Source: Prevotella sp.
GTDB taxonomy: Bacteria; Bacteroidota; Bacteroidia; Bacteroidales; Bacteroidaceae
DNA length: 64,000 bases
Direction: 5' to 3'
Assembly: GCA_017474515.1 (NCBI GenBank)
Contig: JAFVHN010000030.1
Span: 1 to 64,000, forward strand
In this document: piece by piece, positions 18,060-26,841 of the stretch
Layout of the letters: every line of letters begins with the position of its first letter
How positions within the stretch are numbered: the stretch's first letter is position 1
The notes under the pieces: generated by a model
Seen by the model: the letters and a program-made list of their open reading frames with translations, nothing else
What the model was told of the DNA's origin: nothing
The model's database searches: none
Position numbers and translations under genes: made by a program

Positions 18060-18266
18060 TTTTGTCAAAATTTTTCATGGAATTTTACTTCCCCAAAAGA
18101 GCTTGACCGCATTTTTCGGGGAGAGATTTTGAAGATTGAGAGGAGAAATCTTGAAGATCTCTCCCCGAAATTTGCGGTCAAATTTGGCACAATTTACAAA
18201 CCGCTGAAATTCAGCGGTTTACAAGACGAGCGCAAAAACAGCCCGTTTTGTCAATATTTTTTACCA
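18060..18266 (+). repeat. 207-bp palindromic intergenic element, copy B
   Basis: Begins TTTTGTCAAAATTTTTCA 35 bp after the isomerase stop, ends TTTTGTCAATATTTTTTAC. Contains GCTTGACCGCATTTTTC ... AAATTTGCGGTCAAA and GGGGAGAGAT ... ATCTCTCCCC, plus a hairpin AACCGCTGAAATTCAGCGGTT. Confidence 0.88.
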
Positions 18267-18370
18267 ACAGAAAGGGCGGAAAAAAGGCAAAAAAGGCGGA
18301 CGAAAAAAGAGGGCGCGGAGGGACCTTGGGGGATGGTTACAAACAGCGGGCGCGCGCGTCTTAATAAGGG

Positions 18371-18424
18371 AGCCCCCTCTCATTCGGAGCCCCCCTCTCA
18401 TCCCCCCAAAGGGGGGAAGACGCG
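18371..18424. repeat. CCCCCTCT...CCCCCCAAAGGGGGG repeat
   Basis: Two CCCCCTCTCAT half units, the second followed by a CCCCCC/GGGGGG hairpin (18402-18407 with 18411-18416) and AAGAC. A close relative lies at 45976-46052. The rest of 18026-18480 outside the two repeats shows nothing; no clear -7 promoter element was found for the next gene. Confidence 0.7.
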
Positions 18425-18480
18425 GGAGCCGAGGCAACTGCCCAGGACCGGGGGTGGGTTCCACAAAAAAGAACCCCGAT

Positions 18481-21400
18481 ATGACGAAAAGACTGTTCAT
18501 CCTGCTGACCAGCCTCCTGGCGCTGACAACGGCGCGGGGCGGCGACGTGCTCGTTTCCACCTCGTTCCACGAACCGGCCACCGACGGCCTGCGCTTCATC
18601 TATAGCCGCGACGGCCTGCGCTGGGACAGCATCTGCGGCGTGTTCCTCAGGCCCACCGTGGGCCGGCAGCACGTCATGCGCGACCCCAGCATCGTGCGCG
18701 GCCCCGATGGCACCTTCCACCTGGTGTGGACCAGCTCGTGGCGCGGCGACCGCGGCTTCGGCTATTCGTCGTCGAAAGACCTCATACACTGGACCAGGCA
18801 GCGGTTCATAGAAACGTGCATGGACACCACCACGGTGAACACCTGGGCGCCCGAGCTGTTCTACGACGACGCGAAAGGGCAATTTCTCATCATCTGGGCA
18901 TCGTGCGTGCCCGGCATGTTTCCCGACTATCAGGAAGACCACCTGAACAACCACCGGCTGTGGTATATGACGACGCGCGACTTCAAGACCTTCTCGAAGG
19001 CGCAACTCTTCTACGACCCCGGCTTCTCGGCTATCGACGCCACCTTGGTCAAGCTGTCCGCGAGCTTTTTTGTGATGGTTTTGAAGGATAATTCGCGGCC
19101 CATGCGCAACATCAAGGTGGCGTTTTCCAATTCTCCCTACGGCCCCTGGGGACCGGCCTCGGAGCCGTTCACCGAGAGCTTCACCGAAGGGCCCTCGACG
19201 GCGCGCCTCGGCGACTGGCACTACATCTACTACGACAGCTACAGCCGAGGCATCTACGGCGCCCACCGCACCCGCGACTTCAAGACCTTTCAAGACCAGA
19301 CGGGCGCCGTCAGCTTCCCACAGGGCCACAAGCACGGCACGGTGTTCATGGCCGACGAGCAACTGGTGGAGAACCTCATCAAGTACAACCGCGACGTGGT
19401 GCACTACAGCGGCTCCACCGTGGCACGACCCGAACGGCACGACGGAGGACTGAAACCCGCCGTGGGCATTCACAACCTGCAGACCATGCACGGCGAGAAG
19501 CCCTGGACCTACAACCACCAGCCCATGATTTGCCACTGGAGGGGACGCTTCTACATGCACTACCTCACCGACCCGCGCCACGAGCACGAGGCGCCGGGGA
19601 AAACCATGATGCAGACCTCCGACGACGGCTACCGGTGGACAGAGCCCGTGGAGCTGTTCCCCGAATACGACGTGCCCGAGGGCTGGACAAAACCCGGCTC
19701 ACCGCTGCCGGCGGCCCACGGGCTGAAGGCCGTGATGCACCAGCGCGTGGGGTGGTATGTCTATCACGGCGAGAAGAAAACGAAGGGCGACGACGGCACC
19801 GTACTCCTGGCCACCGGCAACTATGGCATCTGCCTCACCATGAAAGACGACCCCAACGACGGCAACGGCATAGGCCGCGTGGTGAGGCAGGTGAAAGGCG
19901 ACGGCTCGCTCGGACCCGTTTATTTCGTTTACTACAACCACGGCTTCAACGAGAAAAACACCGACTTTCCCTATTACAAGAAAAGCCGCGACCGGCAGTT
20001 CGTAAAGGCCGTGGACGCCATGCTGGCCGACCCCATGCAGCGCATGCAATGGGTGGAAGAGGCCGACAGGAACGACCCGCTCATTCCGCTCAACAAGCCC
20101 TACAAGGCGTTCAGCGGATATACGCTCCCCGACGGGCGGAAGGTGGCGTTGTGGAAACATGCCGTAACAAGCCTGTCGGCCGACGGTGGCAACACCTGGC
20201 GGCTGACGGGGCCGCCCGACCGACTGTTCTGCGACCGCGCACCGGGATTTGTCAACTCGAACGCCAAAATCTGGGGCCAACGGCTCAGCGACGGCTCCTA
20301 CGCCACCGTGTATAATCCCGCCGAATACCGCTGGCCGCTGGCCATCAGCCTGAGCAGCGACGGCCTCGACTACACCACATTGTCGCTCGTAAGCGGCGAG
20401 GTGACACCGCTGCGCCACGGCGGACAATACAAAAGCTACGGGCCGCAATACACGCGCGGCATTCAGGAAGGCAACGGCATGCCCGCGGACAGCTGCCTGT
20501 GGGTGACGTGGTCGAACAACAAAGAAGACATCTGGGTGAGCCGCATTCCCGTGCCCGTAAGGTTGCAGGCCACGTCGCACGCCAACGGAAGTTTCAGCCA
20601 ATACGACCGCCTGAGCCAGCTCACCGACTGGAACCTGCACGTGCCCAGGCTCTGCCCCGTCACCCTCGACGGACAATGGCTCAACCTCAGCGACGGCGAC
20701 CCCTTCGACTACGCCCGCGCCGAACGCATCATTCCCAATACGAAAGAGCTGGAGGTGGAGTTCGACCTGAAAGCCAACGAAAGCAGGGGCGGGGAATTTC
20801 AAGTGGAGTTCCTCGACGACGAGGGCAACGTGTGCTCGCGCATCGTGGCCGACAGCACCGGACTGATACGGGCCAAGGGCGGCGCACGCTACGGCACGGT
20901 GCTCAGGAACTGGGCGCCCGGGGCCGTCATCCATGTAAAAGCCCGCCTTTCCACCAGCCTGCACCGCGCCGTTTACTTCATCGACGGCAAGAAAGTGTGC
21001 GAACGGCAATTCGACACGCCGGTGGAAACCATCTCGCGCATCGTGTTCAGAACGGGCGCACCTTTCAGCCTTCCCAACACCGACACGCCCGCCGACCAGC
21101 TGACCGACATGGCGCGGGCCGACGAAATCCTCGCGCCGTTTTCCTATGGCATTGCCAACGTGGTGACGGCATCGCTCGACGACGACGGCGACGGAGCAGC
21201 GTTGTTGCGCTACGACGAGTTCGAGCACTACGCCCGGCGGTTCAACGAAATGGAGGATGAGAACATCCTGACGTCAATTCCCAATGCCCAGGCATCGGAA
21301 TGGATGCGCCGCAATATTCCGCTCTTCGACTGCCCGCAGGACAATTTCCGCGAGATGTATTACTACCGCTGGTGGACATTGCGAAAGCATATCAAGCGCA

Positions 21401-22683
21401 CGCCGGTGGGATTCGGCATGACCGAATTTCTGGTGCAGCGAAGCTATGCCGACAGATACAACCTCATAGCCTGCGCCATCGGGCACCATGTGATGGAAAG
21501 CCGGTGGCTGCGCGATACCACTTACCTGCACCAGATTCTGAGAACGTGGTACCACGGCAACGACGGCGGGCCCATGGCGAAGATGGAGAAATTCTCGTCG
21601 TGGAACCCTTGGGCGGTGCTCAACGCCTGGAAAGTGAACGCCGACACCGACTTCCTGCTCGCCCTGAAGCCCAGCCTGGAGGAGGAATATGCGCGGTGGG
21701 AACGCACGCACCGGCTTGAAAACGGACTCTACTGGCAGGGTGACGTGCAAGACGGAATGGAGGAAAGCATCAGCGGAGGAAGGAAAAAACAATATGCACG
21801 GCCCACCATCAACTCCTACATGTATGGCAACGCCACCGCCCTGGCCTTCATCAACACCCTGGCCGGCGACGCGCCGCGAGCACGGATTTACGGCGAAAAG
21901 GCCGACACGCTGAGGCAACTGGTGCTCGGAAAACTTTGGAATCCCAGCCACCAGTTCTTTGAAACACTACGCGGCGACACGCTGGCCGACGTTCGCGAGG
22001 CCATTGGCTTCATTCCATGGTACTTCAACTTGCCGCCGCAAGGTTTGCCCTACAGCCAGGCATGGCAGCAACTGACCGACGAGAAAGGTTTTTCAGCACC
22101 CTACGGACTGACCACCGCCGAGCGCCGCCATCCGCTATTCCGCACCCATGGAAGCGGGAAATGCGAGTGGGACGGCGCCGTGTGGCCTTTCGCCACCTCG
22201 CAGACACTGACCGCCCTGGCCAACCTCCAGAACAGCGACAATCCGTGGGAACAGGGCGACTCGGTGTTCTTCCGGCAAATGGAACTCTACGTGGAAAGCC
22301 AGCACCACCGCGGACGGCCGTACATCGGCGAATATCTCGATGAAACCACGGGAGCATGGCTCATGGGCGACCGCGAGCGCAGCCGATACTACAACCACTC
22401 AACATTCAACGACCTTATTATCACCGGCATAGCAGGTTTGCGCCCGCAGGCCGACAACACCGTGGTGGTTCACCCCCTGCTGCCCGACGGCAGGTGGCCA
22501 TGGTTCTGCCTCGACGGCGTGCGTTATCACGGGCACACGCTCACCATCATCTGGGATTTCGACGGACAACATTACCACCAAGGCCGCGGCCTCACGCTGC
22601 TTATCGACGGCCGTCGCGCCGCCAACCGCCCCGACCTGGGACTGCTCAAGGCCGAACTGCCCGCAACGGCAAAAGACGAATAA
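18481..22683 (+). CDS. Very large multidomain secreted glycosidase: GH43-like, sialidase-like, LamG-like, MGH1-like
   Basis: 1400 residues from MTKRLFILLT at 18481, which begins a signal peptide; the longer frame at 18454 would bury it. Domain order by eye: (1) residues about 25-300, five-bladed GH43-like propeller, with HVMRDPS (D68), WAPELF and a late GPSTARLGDWHYIYYD; (2) about 330-690, a second propeller of sialidase/BNR type with SDDGYRW and SADGGNTW Asp-box-like repeats; (3) about 720-890, a LamG-like jelly roll (VEFDLKANESRGGEF); (4) about 900-1390, an alpha/alpha toroid similar to GH63/MGH1 proteins (FGMTEFLVQR, WEWDGAVWPFATSQ-type motif seen as CEWDGAVWPF, NHSTFNDLIITGI). Several potential active sites on one chain. 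Likely periplasmic or surface-exposed; substrate unknown. Next gene starts 21 bp downstream. Confidence 0.75.
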   Translation: MTKRLFILLTSLLALTTARGGDVLVSTSFHEPATDGLRFIYSRDGLRWDSICGVFLRPTVGRQHVMRDPSIVRGPDGTFHLVWTSSWRGDRGFGYSSSKDLIHWTRQRFIETCMDTTTVNTWAPELFYDDAKGQFLIIWASCVPGMFPDYQEDHLNNHRLWYMTTRDFKTFSKAQLFYDPGFSAIDATLVKLSASFFVMVLKDNSRPMRNIKVAFSNSPYGPWGPASEPFTESFTEGPSTARLGDWHYIYYDSYSRGIYGAHRTRDFKTFQDQTGAVSFPQGHKHGTVFMADEQLVENLIKYNRDVVHYSGSTVARPERHDGGLKPAVGIHNLQTMHGEKPWTYNHQPMICHWRGRFYMHYLTDPRHEHEAPGKTMMQTSDDGYRWTEPVELFPEYDVPEGWTKPGSPLPAAHGLKAVMHQRVGWYVYHGEKKTKGDDGTVLLATGNYGICLTMKDDPNDGNGIGRVVRQVKGDGSLGPVYFVYYNHGFNEKNTDFPYYKKSRDRQFVKAVDAMLADPMQRMQWVEEADRNDPLIPLNKPYKAFSGYTLPDGRKVALWKHAVTSLSADGGNTWRLTGPPDRLFCDRAPGFVNSNAKIWGQRLSDGSYATVYNPAEYRWPLAISLSSDGLDYTTLSLVSGEVTPLRHGGQYKSYGPQYTRGIQEGNGMPADSCLWVTWSNNKEDIWVSRIPVPVRLQATSHANGSFSQYDRLSQLTDWNLHVPRLCPVTLDGQWLNLSDGDPFDYARAERIIPNTKELEVEFDLKANESRGGEFQVEFLDDEGNVCSRIVADSTGLIRAKGGARYGTVLRNWAPGAVIHVKARLSTSLHRAVYFIDGKKVCERQFDTPVETISRIVFRTGAPFSLPNTDTPADQLTDMARADEILAPFSYGIANVVTASLDDDGDGAALLRYDEFEHYARRFNEMEDENILTSIPNAQASEWMRRNIPLFDCPQDNFREMYYYRWWTLRKHIKRTPVGFGMTEFLVQRSYADRYNLIACAIGHHVMESRWLRDTTYLHQILRTWYHGNDGGPMAKMEKFSSWNPWAVLNAWKVNADTDFLLALKPSLEEEYARWERTHRLENGLYWQGDVQDGMEESISGGRKKQYARPTINSYMYGNATALAFINTLAGDAPRARIYGEKADTLRQLVLGKLWNPSHQFFETLRGDTLADVREAIGFIPWYFNLPPQGLPYSQAWQQLTDEKGFSAPYGLTTAERRHPLFRTHGSGKCEWDGAVWPFATSQTLTALANLQNSDNPWEQGDSVFFRQMELYVESQHHRGRPYIGEYLDETTGAWLMGDRERSRYYNHSTFNDLIITGIAGLRPQADNTVVVHPLLPDGRWPWFCLDGVRYHGHTLTIIWDFDGQHYHQGRGLTLLIDGRRAANRPDLGLLKAELPATAKDE

Positions 22684-22704
22684 AAAGCCAAAAATACTGA
22701 AATA

Positions 22705-24033
22705 ATGGTCAATATAAGAAGAAACCTTGCACTTGCAATGTTGTTCCTTGCCATGGGCGCAGGGGCACAGACCTACGAAAACCAGTTCACGCGGTCGCTC
22801 CACGACGTGATGGCCGACGTGTGCGCACGCTTCAACATCCGCCTGAAATACGACATGGACACCACGGGGCTGAAGATTGCCTACGCCGACTTCCGCGTGA
22901 GGCCCTATTCCGTGGAGGAAACGTTGACGAACCTCCTGGCGCCGCTCGACTTCAAACCCGTGTTCCAGCAGGGAAACCTTTGGAAAGTGAAACGCTATGA
23001 ATACGCTCGCCGACAACCCGCCGACGGCGAGAAGTTGCTCCGCCACCTGGCCTCCTTATATAATAACAAGGAGCAATGGGAGGCGAGGCGCGACACCTTG
23101 CGGCGCGAGGTGGCCCACCGGCTGGGCATCGACGCACTTTTGAAGGTTTGCCCTGCGCAAGAAAACCACTTCTCGCCGGTGCGCCGCCACCAGGGCTATG
23201 TGTCGCAAAATTTCCGCCTGACCACCCTCAACGGCCATACCGTTTGCGGAACAATCTATTCGCCCCGCGCCCTCAATTGGAAGAAGAAGCGCAAGGGCAA
23301 CGGCCAACTGCCCTTCATCCTTTGTCCCAACGGCCATTTCAACGGCGGACGCTACAACGCCGACTTGCAACGACGCTATGCCACCTTGGCCCGAATGGGC
23401 GCCGTATGCGTGAGCTACGACCTGTGGGGATGGGGCCAGAGCCAGGATGAAGTGGGAGCCGACGCCCACCGCACCAGCGAGGCCCACCTGATGCAAGCCT
23501 ACAACGGCCTGCGCATTCTCGATATGATGCTGGCCAACAGCGACATCGACCACACCCGCGTGGCGGTGAACGGCGGTTCGGGCGGAGGCACACAGGCCGT
23601 TCTCCTGGCCGTGCTCGACGACCGCTTTACCGCCCTCTGCCCCGTGGTGAGCATGTCGGCGTGGTTCGACGGAGGCTGCCCCTGCGAGAGCGGAATGCCC
23701 ATTCAACTGAGCGGAGGCGGCACCTGCAACGCCGAACAGGCCGCCACCTTCGCCCCCAAGCCCATGATGGTGGTGAGCGACGGCGGCGACTGGACCAGCA
23801 CCACGCCCACCCACGAGCTGCCCTTCCTGAAGCGCATCTACGGCTTCTACAACGCCGCCGACAAGGTGGAAAACGTCCACCTGCCCACCGAAGGCCACGA
23901 TTTCGGCCCCAACAAGCGGGCGGCGGTCTATGACTTCTTCATCAACACCTTCGGCCTCAACCGGGAAATGCTCAACGAAGACGTGGTGACCATCGAGGAC
24001 GAACAAACCCTGCGGTTCCACGACAAGCAATAA
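22705..24033 (+). CDS. Secreted alpha/beta-hydrolase (esterase-like) with an STN-like N-terminal domain
   Basis: 442 residues. Signal peptide to about A21 (GAGAQ). Residues 25-100 look like an STN (secretin/TonB short N-terminal) domain: SLHDVMADVCARFNIRLKYD ... VEETLTNLL ... KVKRYEY. Residues 165-425 form an alpha/beta hydrolase: NGGSGGGTQ with nucleophile S292, and EGHDFG with catalytic H398; DGGDW at 359-363 may hold the acid. The family is close to acetylxylan-esterase-like dienelactone/abhydrolase proteins found in polysaccharide loci. It sits between two glycosidases with gaps of 21 and 12 bp, so is almost certainly co-transcribed; it may remove ester groups that block them. STN domains usually belong to TonB receptors, which makes this fusion odd. 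Confidence 0.75.
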   Translation: MVNIRRNLALAMLFLAMGAGAQTYENQFTRSLHDVMADVCARFNIRLKYDMDTTGLKIAYADFRVRPYSVEETLTNLLAPLDFKPVFQQGNLWKVKRYEYARRQPADGEKLLRHLASLYNNKEQWEARRDTLRREVAHRLGIDALLKVCPAQENHFSPVRRHQGYVSQNFRLTTLNGHTVCGTIYSPRALNWKKKRKGNGQLPFILCPNGHFNGGRYNADLQRRYATLARMGAVCVSYDLWGWGQSQDEVGADAHRTSEAHLMQAYNGLRILDMMLANSDIDHTRVAVNGGSGGGTQAVLLAVLDDRFTALCPVVSMSAWFDGGCPCESGMPIQLSGGGTCNAEQAATFAPKPMMVVSDGGDWTSTTPTHELPFLKRIYGFYNAADKVENVHLPTEGHDFGPNKRAAVYDFFINTFGLNREMLNEDVVTIEDEQTLRFHDKQ

Positions 24034-24045
24034 CCCTCTTCCCAC

Positions 24046-26610
24046 ATGAACACCCTCACCCCCGACAAAAAAGGCCGGCGCGAAGACCCCGCGCAACTCT
24101 TCACCCAGAAGCCCTCATGGGGGCAGACGGCCTTGGTGCTCCTCATCCTCCTGGCAGCCCTGGCCTCCCGACCGGCAAGAGCCGACGACGGCCACCGCTT
24201 GTGGTACAACCGCCCGGCCATGACGTGGACGCAGGCCCTCCCCGTGGGCAACGGCACCCTGGGCGCCATGGTCTTCGGAACCCCCGCCGTGGAGCGCCTG
24301 CAGCTCAACGAGGAAACCATCTGGGCCGGACAGCCCAACAACGTGCTCAACCCCGAAGCGCGCGAGAACCTGCCGAAAGTGCGACAGCTCATCTTCGAAG
24401 GCAAATACCGCGAGGCACAGGAGCTGGCCGCCGAGAAGGTGATGCCCGGCGCCGCGGGGCAGAACATGGGCATGCCCTACCAGCCTTTTGGCGACCTGAG
24501 CATCGCCATGCCCGGACATGCCGCCTACACCGACTATGAGCGGTGGCTCGACATCGACAACGCGCAGGCCGTCACCACCTATACCGTTGACGGCATCCGC
24601 TACCGCCGCGAGGTCATCGCACCGCTGGGCAGCAAGGTCATCACCGTTCACCTGTCGGCATCACAGCCCGGGAAAATAAGTTTCACGGCGTCCTTCGCAT
24701 CGCCACATGCCGACGTGCTCACGGGAAGCGAGGGCGGCGAGGCCACATTGCTCGGAGTGTCGGGAAAGCACGAGAACCTGAAGGGAAAGGTGAGATTCCA
24801 GGGACGAATGTCCGTGGTGGCAACGGGCGGCACCACCGCCTGCGCCGACGGACAACTCTCGGTGGTGGGCGCCGACGAGGCCACACTGTTTGTCACCATC
24901 GGCACAAACGTGGTGAACTGGCGCGACATCAGCGGAAACGAGGCCCTACAATCGGCACAGCGCCTGCACGAAGCCGTAAACACGGGCTACCAACAACTGA
25001 AGAACCAACACGAAACGCTCTACCACCGCTACTACGACCGCGTGAGCCTCTGGCTCGGCAACAACCACTACGGGCGCGTGCCCACCGACCGCCGCATCAG
25101 CGACTACGGCCTCAAGCACGAAGACAACCACCTGGTGGCCACATACTTCCAGTTCGGACGCTACCTGCTCATCTGTTCTTCCCAGCCCGACAACATCAAC
25201 CCCGCCAACCTGCAGGGCATCTGGAACGAGAAGATGCTGCCCTCGTGGGACTCGAAGTTCACCACCAACATCAATCTTGAGATGAACTACTGGCCGTCGG
25301 AGGTGTGCAACCTCACCGAAATGAACGGCCCCCTGTTCCGCCTCATCGGCGAGGTGAGCCAGGCCGGACGGGAAACCGCCGCGCGAATGTACGGCGCAGA
25401 GGGATGGGTGCTGCACCACAACACCGACCAATGGCGCATCACCGGACCCGTGGACCGCGCACCAACAGGCCTCTGGCCCATGGGCGGCGCATGGCTCTGC
25501 CGCCACCTCTGGGAGCACTATCTCTACACCGGCGACACCGATTTCCTTCGTAAGGCATTCCCCGTCATGGCCGGCGCGGCACGCTTCATGGCACAGACCA
25601 TGGTGCGTCATCCCAACAGGGGATGGCTCGTGGTGTGTCCCGGAGAATCGCCCGAGCACGGGGGAAAGGGCCGCCCCACGCCCCTCGACGCCGGCGTCAC
25701 CATGGACAACCAGCTGGTATCGGAACTCTACAACGAGGTGCTGGCCGCCGCCAAACGCCTCGGCACCGACGACGCCGTGGCACCCCAACGCGGGCTCCTC
25801 GACACCTTGCGCACGCAACTCCCGCTGCTGCCGCCCATGCAGACCGGACAATGGGGACAGCTGCAGGAATGGCTCGACGACCTCGACGACCCCGACGACG
25901 ACCATCGCCATTTTTCACATATCTACGGGCTGTTCCCCGGCAGCCAGATTTCGCCCTTCCGCACACCACAGCTGGCCAGCGCCGCCAGGACATCGCTCGC
26001 GGCGCGAGGCGACGTTTCCACAGGTTGGTCGATGGGATGGAAGGTGTGCGCTTGGGCACGGCTGCTCGACGGCGATCACGCCCACAAACTCATTGCCGAC
26101 CAGCTGACGCTGACTGCCGACACCTTCCTCATCTTCGGCACACAGAAGCAGCGCGGGGGAACATATCCCAACATGATGGATGCCCACCCGCCTTTCCAGA
26201 TTGACGGCAACTTCGGGTGCACGGCGGGCATCGCCGAGATGCTCATGCAGAGCCACGACGGAGCCATTCACCTGTTGCCGGCACTGCCCACGGCATGGAA
26301 AGAAGGGCGCGTGAGCGGGCTGAAGGCGCGCGGAGGGTTTGAAATAGACATGGAGTGGAAAGACGGCCGCCTCACAAGCCTCACCGTGCGCTCCTCGCAA
26401 GGAGGCAACTGCCGCCTGCGACTGCCGCAGCCGCTCAAGGCAAAGGGCCTGAAAACGGCACGCGCCGACAACGCCAACCCCCTGTTCTACGTGCCGCCAA
26501 CGGCACAGCCCATCGTCAATGCCCCCGCCCAGCTGCAGCCCTTCACAACGCCCAAAACGTGGCTCTACGACCTCAGCACCACCGCCGGCGGTGAATATCG
26601 CCTGCTCTGA
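24046..26610 (+). CDS. GH95-family alpha-L-fucosidase/L-galactosidase
   Basis: 854 residues with a hydrophobic export segment at about 28-46 after a charged N-terminus. Residues 48-300 are the N-terminal beta-sandwich (LWYNRPAMTWTQALPVGNGTLGAMV, LNEETIWAG), then an alpha/alpha-barrel. Family active-site landmarks: NINLEMNYWP (the N-x-N pair of Bifidobacterium AfcA), GESPEHGGKG (catalytic Glu region), HFSHIYGLFPG, and FQIDGNFGCTAG (catalytic Asp). Inverting enzymes of this family remove terminal alpha-1,2-L-fucose or L-galactose from glycans. The fucose-isomerase-like gene 6 kb upstream fits use of the released sugar. Starts 12 bp after the esterase. Confidence 0.92.
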   Translation: MNTLTPDKKGRREDPAQLFTQKPSWGQTALVLLILLAALASRPARADDGHRLWYNRPAMTWTQALPVGNGTLGAMVFGTPAVERLQLNEETIWAGQPNNVLNPEARENLPKVRQLIFEGKYREAQELAAEKVMPGAAGQNMGMPYQPFGDLSIAMPGHAAYTDYERWLDIDNAQAVTTYTVDGIRYRREVIAPLGSKVITVHLSASQPGKISFTASFASPHADVLTGSEGGEATLLGVSGKHENLKGKVRFQGRMSVVATGGTTACADGQLSVVGADEATLFVTIGTNVVNWRDISGNEALQSAQRLHEAVNTGYQQLKNQHETLYHRYYDRVSLWLGNNHYGRVPTDRRISDYGLKHEDNHLVATYFQFGRYLLICSSQPDNINPANLQGIWNEKMLPSWDSKFTTNINLEMNYWPSEVCNLTEMNGPLFRLIGEVSQAGRETAARMYGAEGWVLHHNTDQWRITGPVDRAPTGLWPMGGAWLCRHLWEHYLYTGDTDFLRKAFPVMAGAARFMAQTMVRHPNRGWLVVCPGESPEHGGKGRPTPLDAGVTMDNQLVSELYNEVLAAAKRLGTDDAVAPQRGLLDTLRTQLPLLPPMQTGQWGQLQEWLDDLDDPDDDHRHFSHIYGLFPGSQISPFRTPQLASAARTSLAARGDVSTGWSMGWKVCAWARLLDGDHAHKLIADQLTLTADTFLIFGTQKQRGGTYPNMMDAHPPFQIDGNFGCTAGIAEMLMQSHDGAIHLLPALPTAWKEGRVSGLKARGGFEIDMEWKDGRLTSLTVRSSQGGNCRLRLPQPLKAKGLKTARADNANPLFYVPPTAQPIVNAPAQLQPFTTPKTWLYDLSTTAGGEYRLL

Positions 26611-26647
26611 CCTGCCCCCGCCGTTTCTCCCCTTTGTGTCCCGTAAA

Positions 26648-26664
26648 CCGCAACAGTGTTGCGG
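26648..26664. terminator. Short 3' hairpin after the GH95 gene
   Basis: CCGCAAC and GTTGCGG form a perfect 7-bp stem with an AGT loop, 38 bp past the stop. A near copy occurs at 33656-33672, again 3' of a gene. No T-run directly follows. Confidence 0.4.
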
Positions 26665-26787
26665 TCCGCCCCCGTTTGTTCTTTAAAATTCAGCCTTTCA
26701 TCATTTCCCGCCCCGTTTCCCAACATCATTTTCCAACCGAAAACAAAAAAATCCCCTTCTTTTGCTCGCCATTTCAATATTTATGCG

Positions 26788-26795
26788 TATATTTG
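26788..26795 (+). promoter_or_regulatory. Promoter -7 element for the LRR gene
   Basis: TATATTTG then CAAAA, 47 nt upstream of the first ATG. Confidence 0.7.
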
Positions 26796-26841
26796 CAAAA
26801 ACTATTAAACTTTAAGTATAACAACCAAAAATTACGGAATT

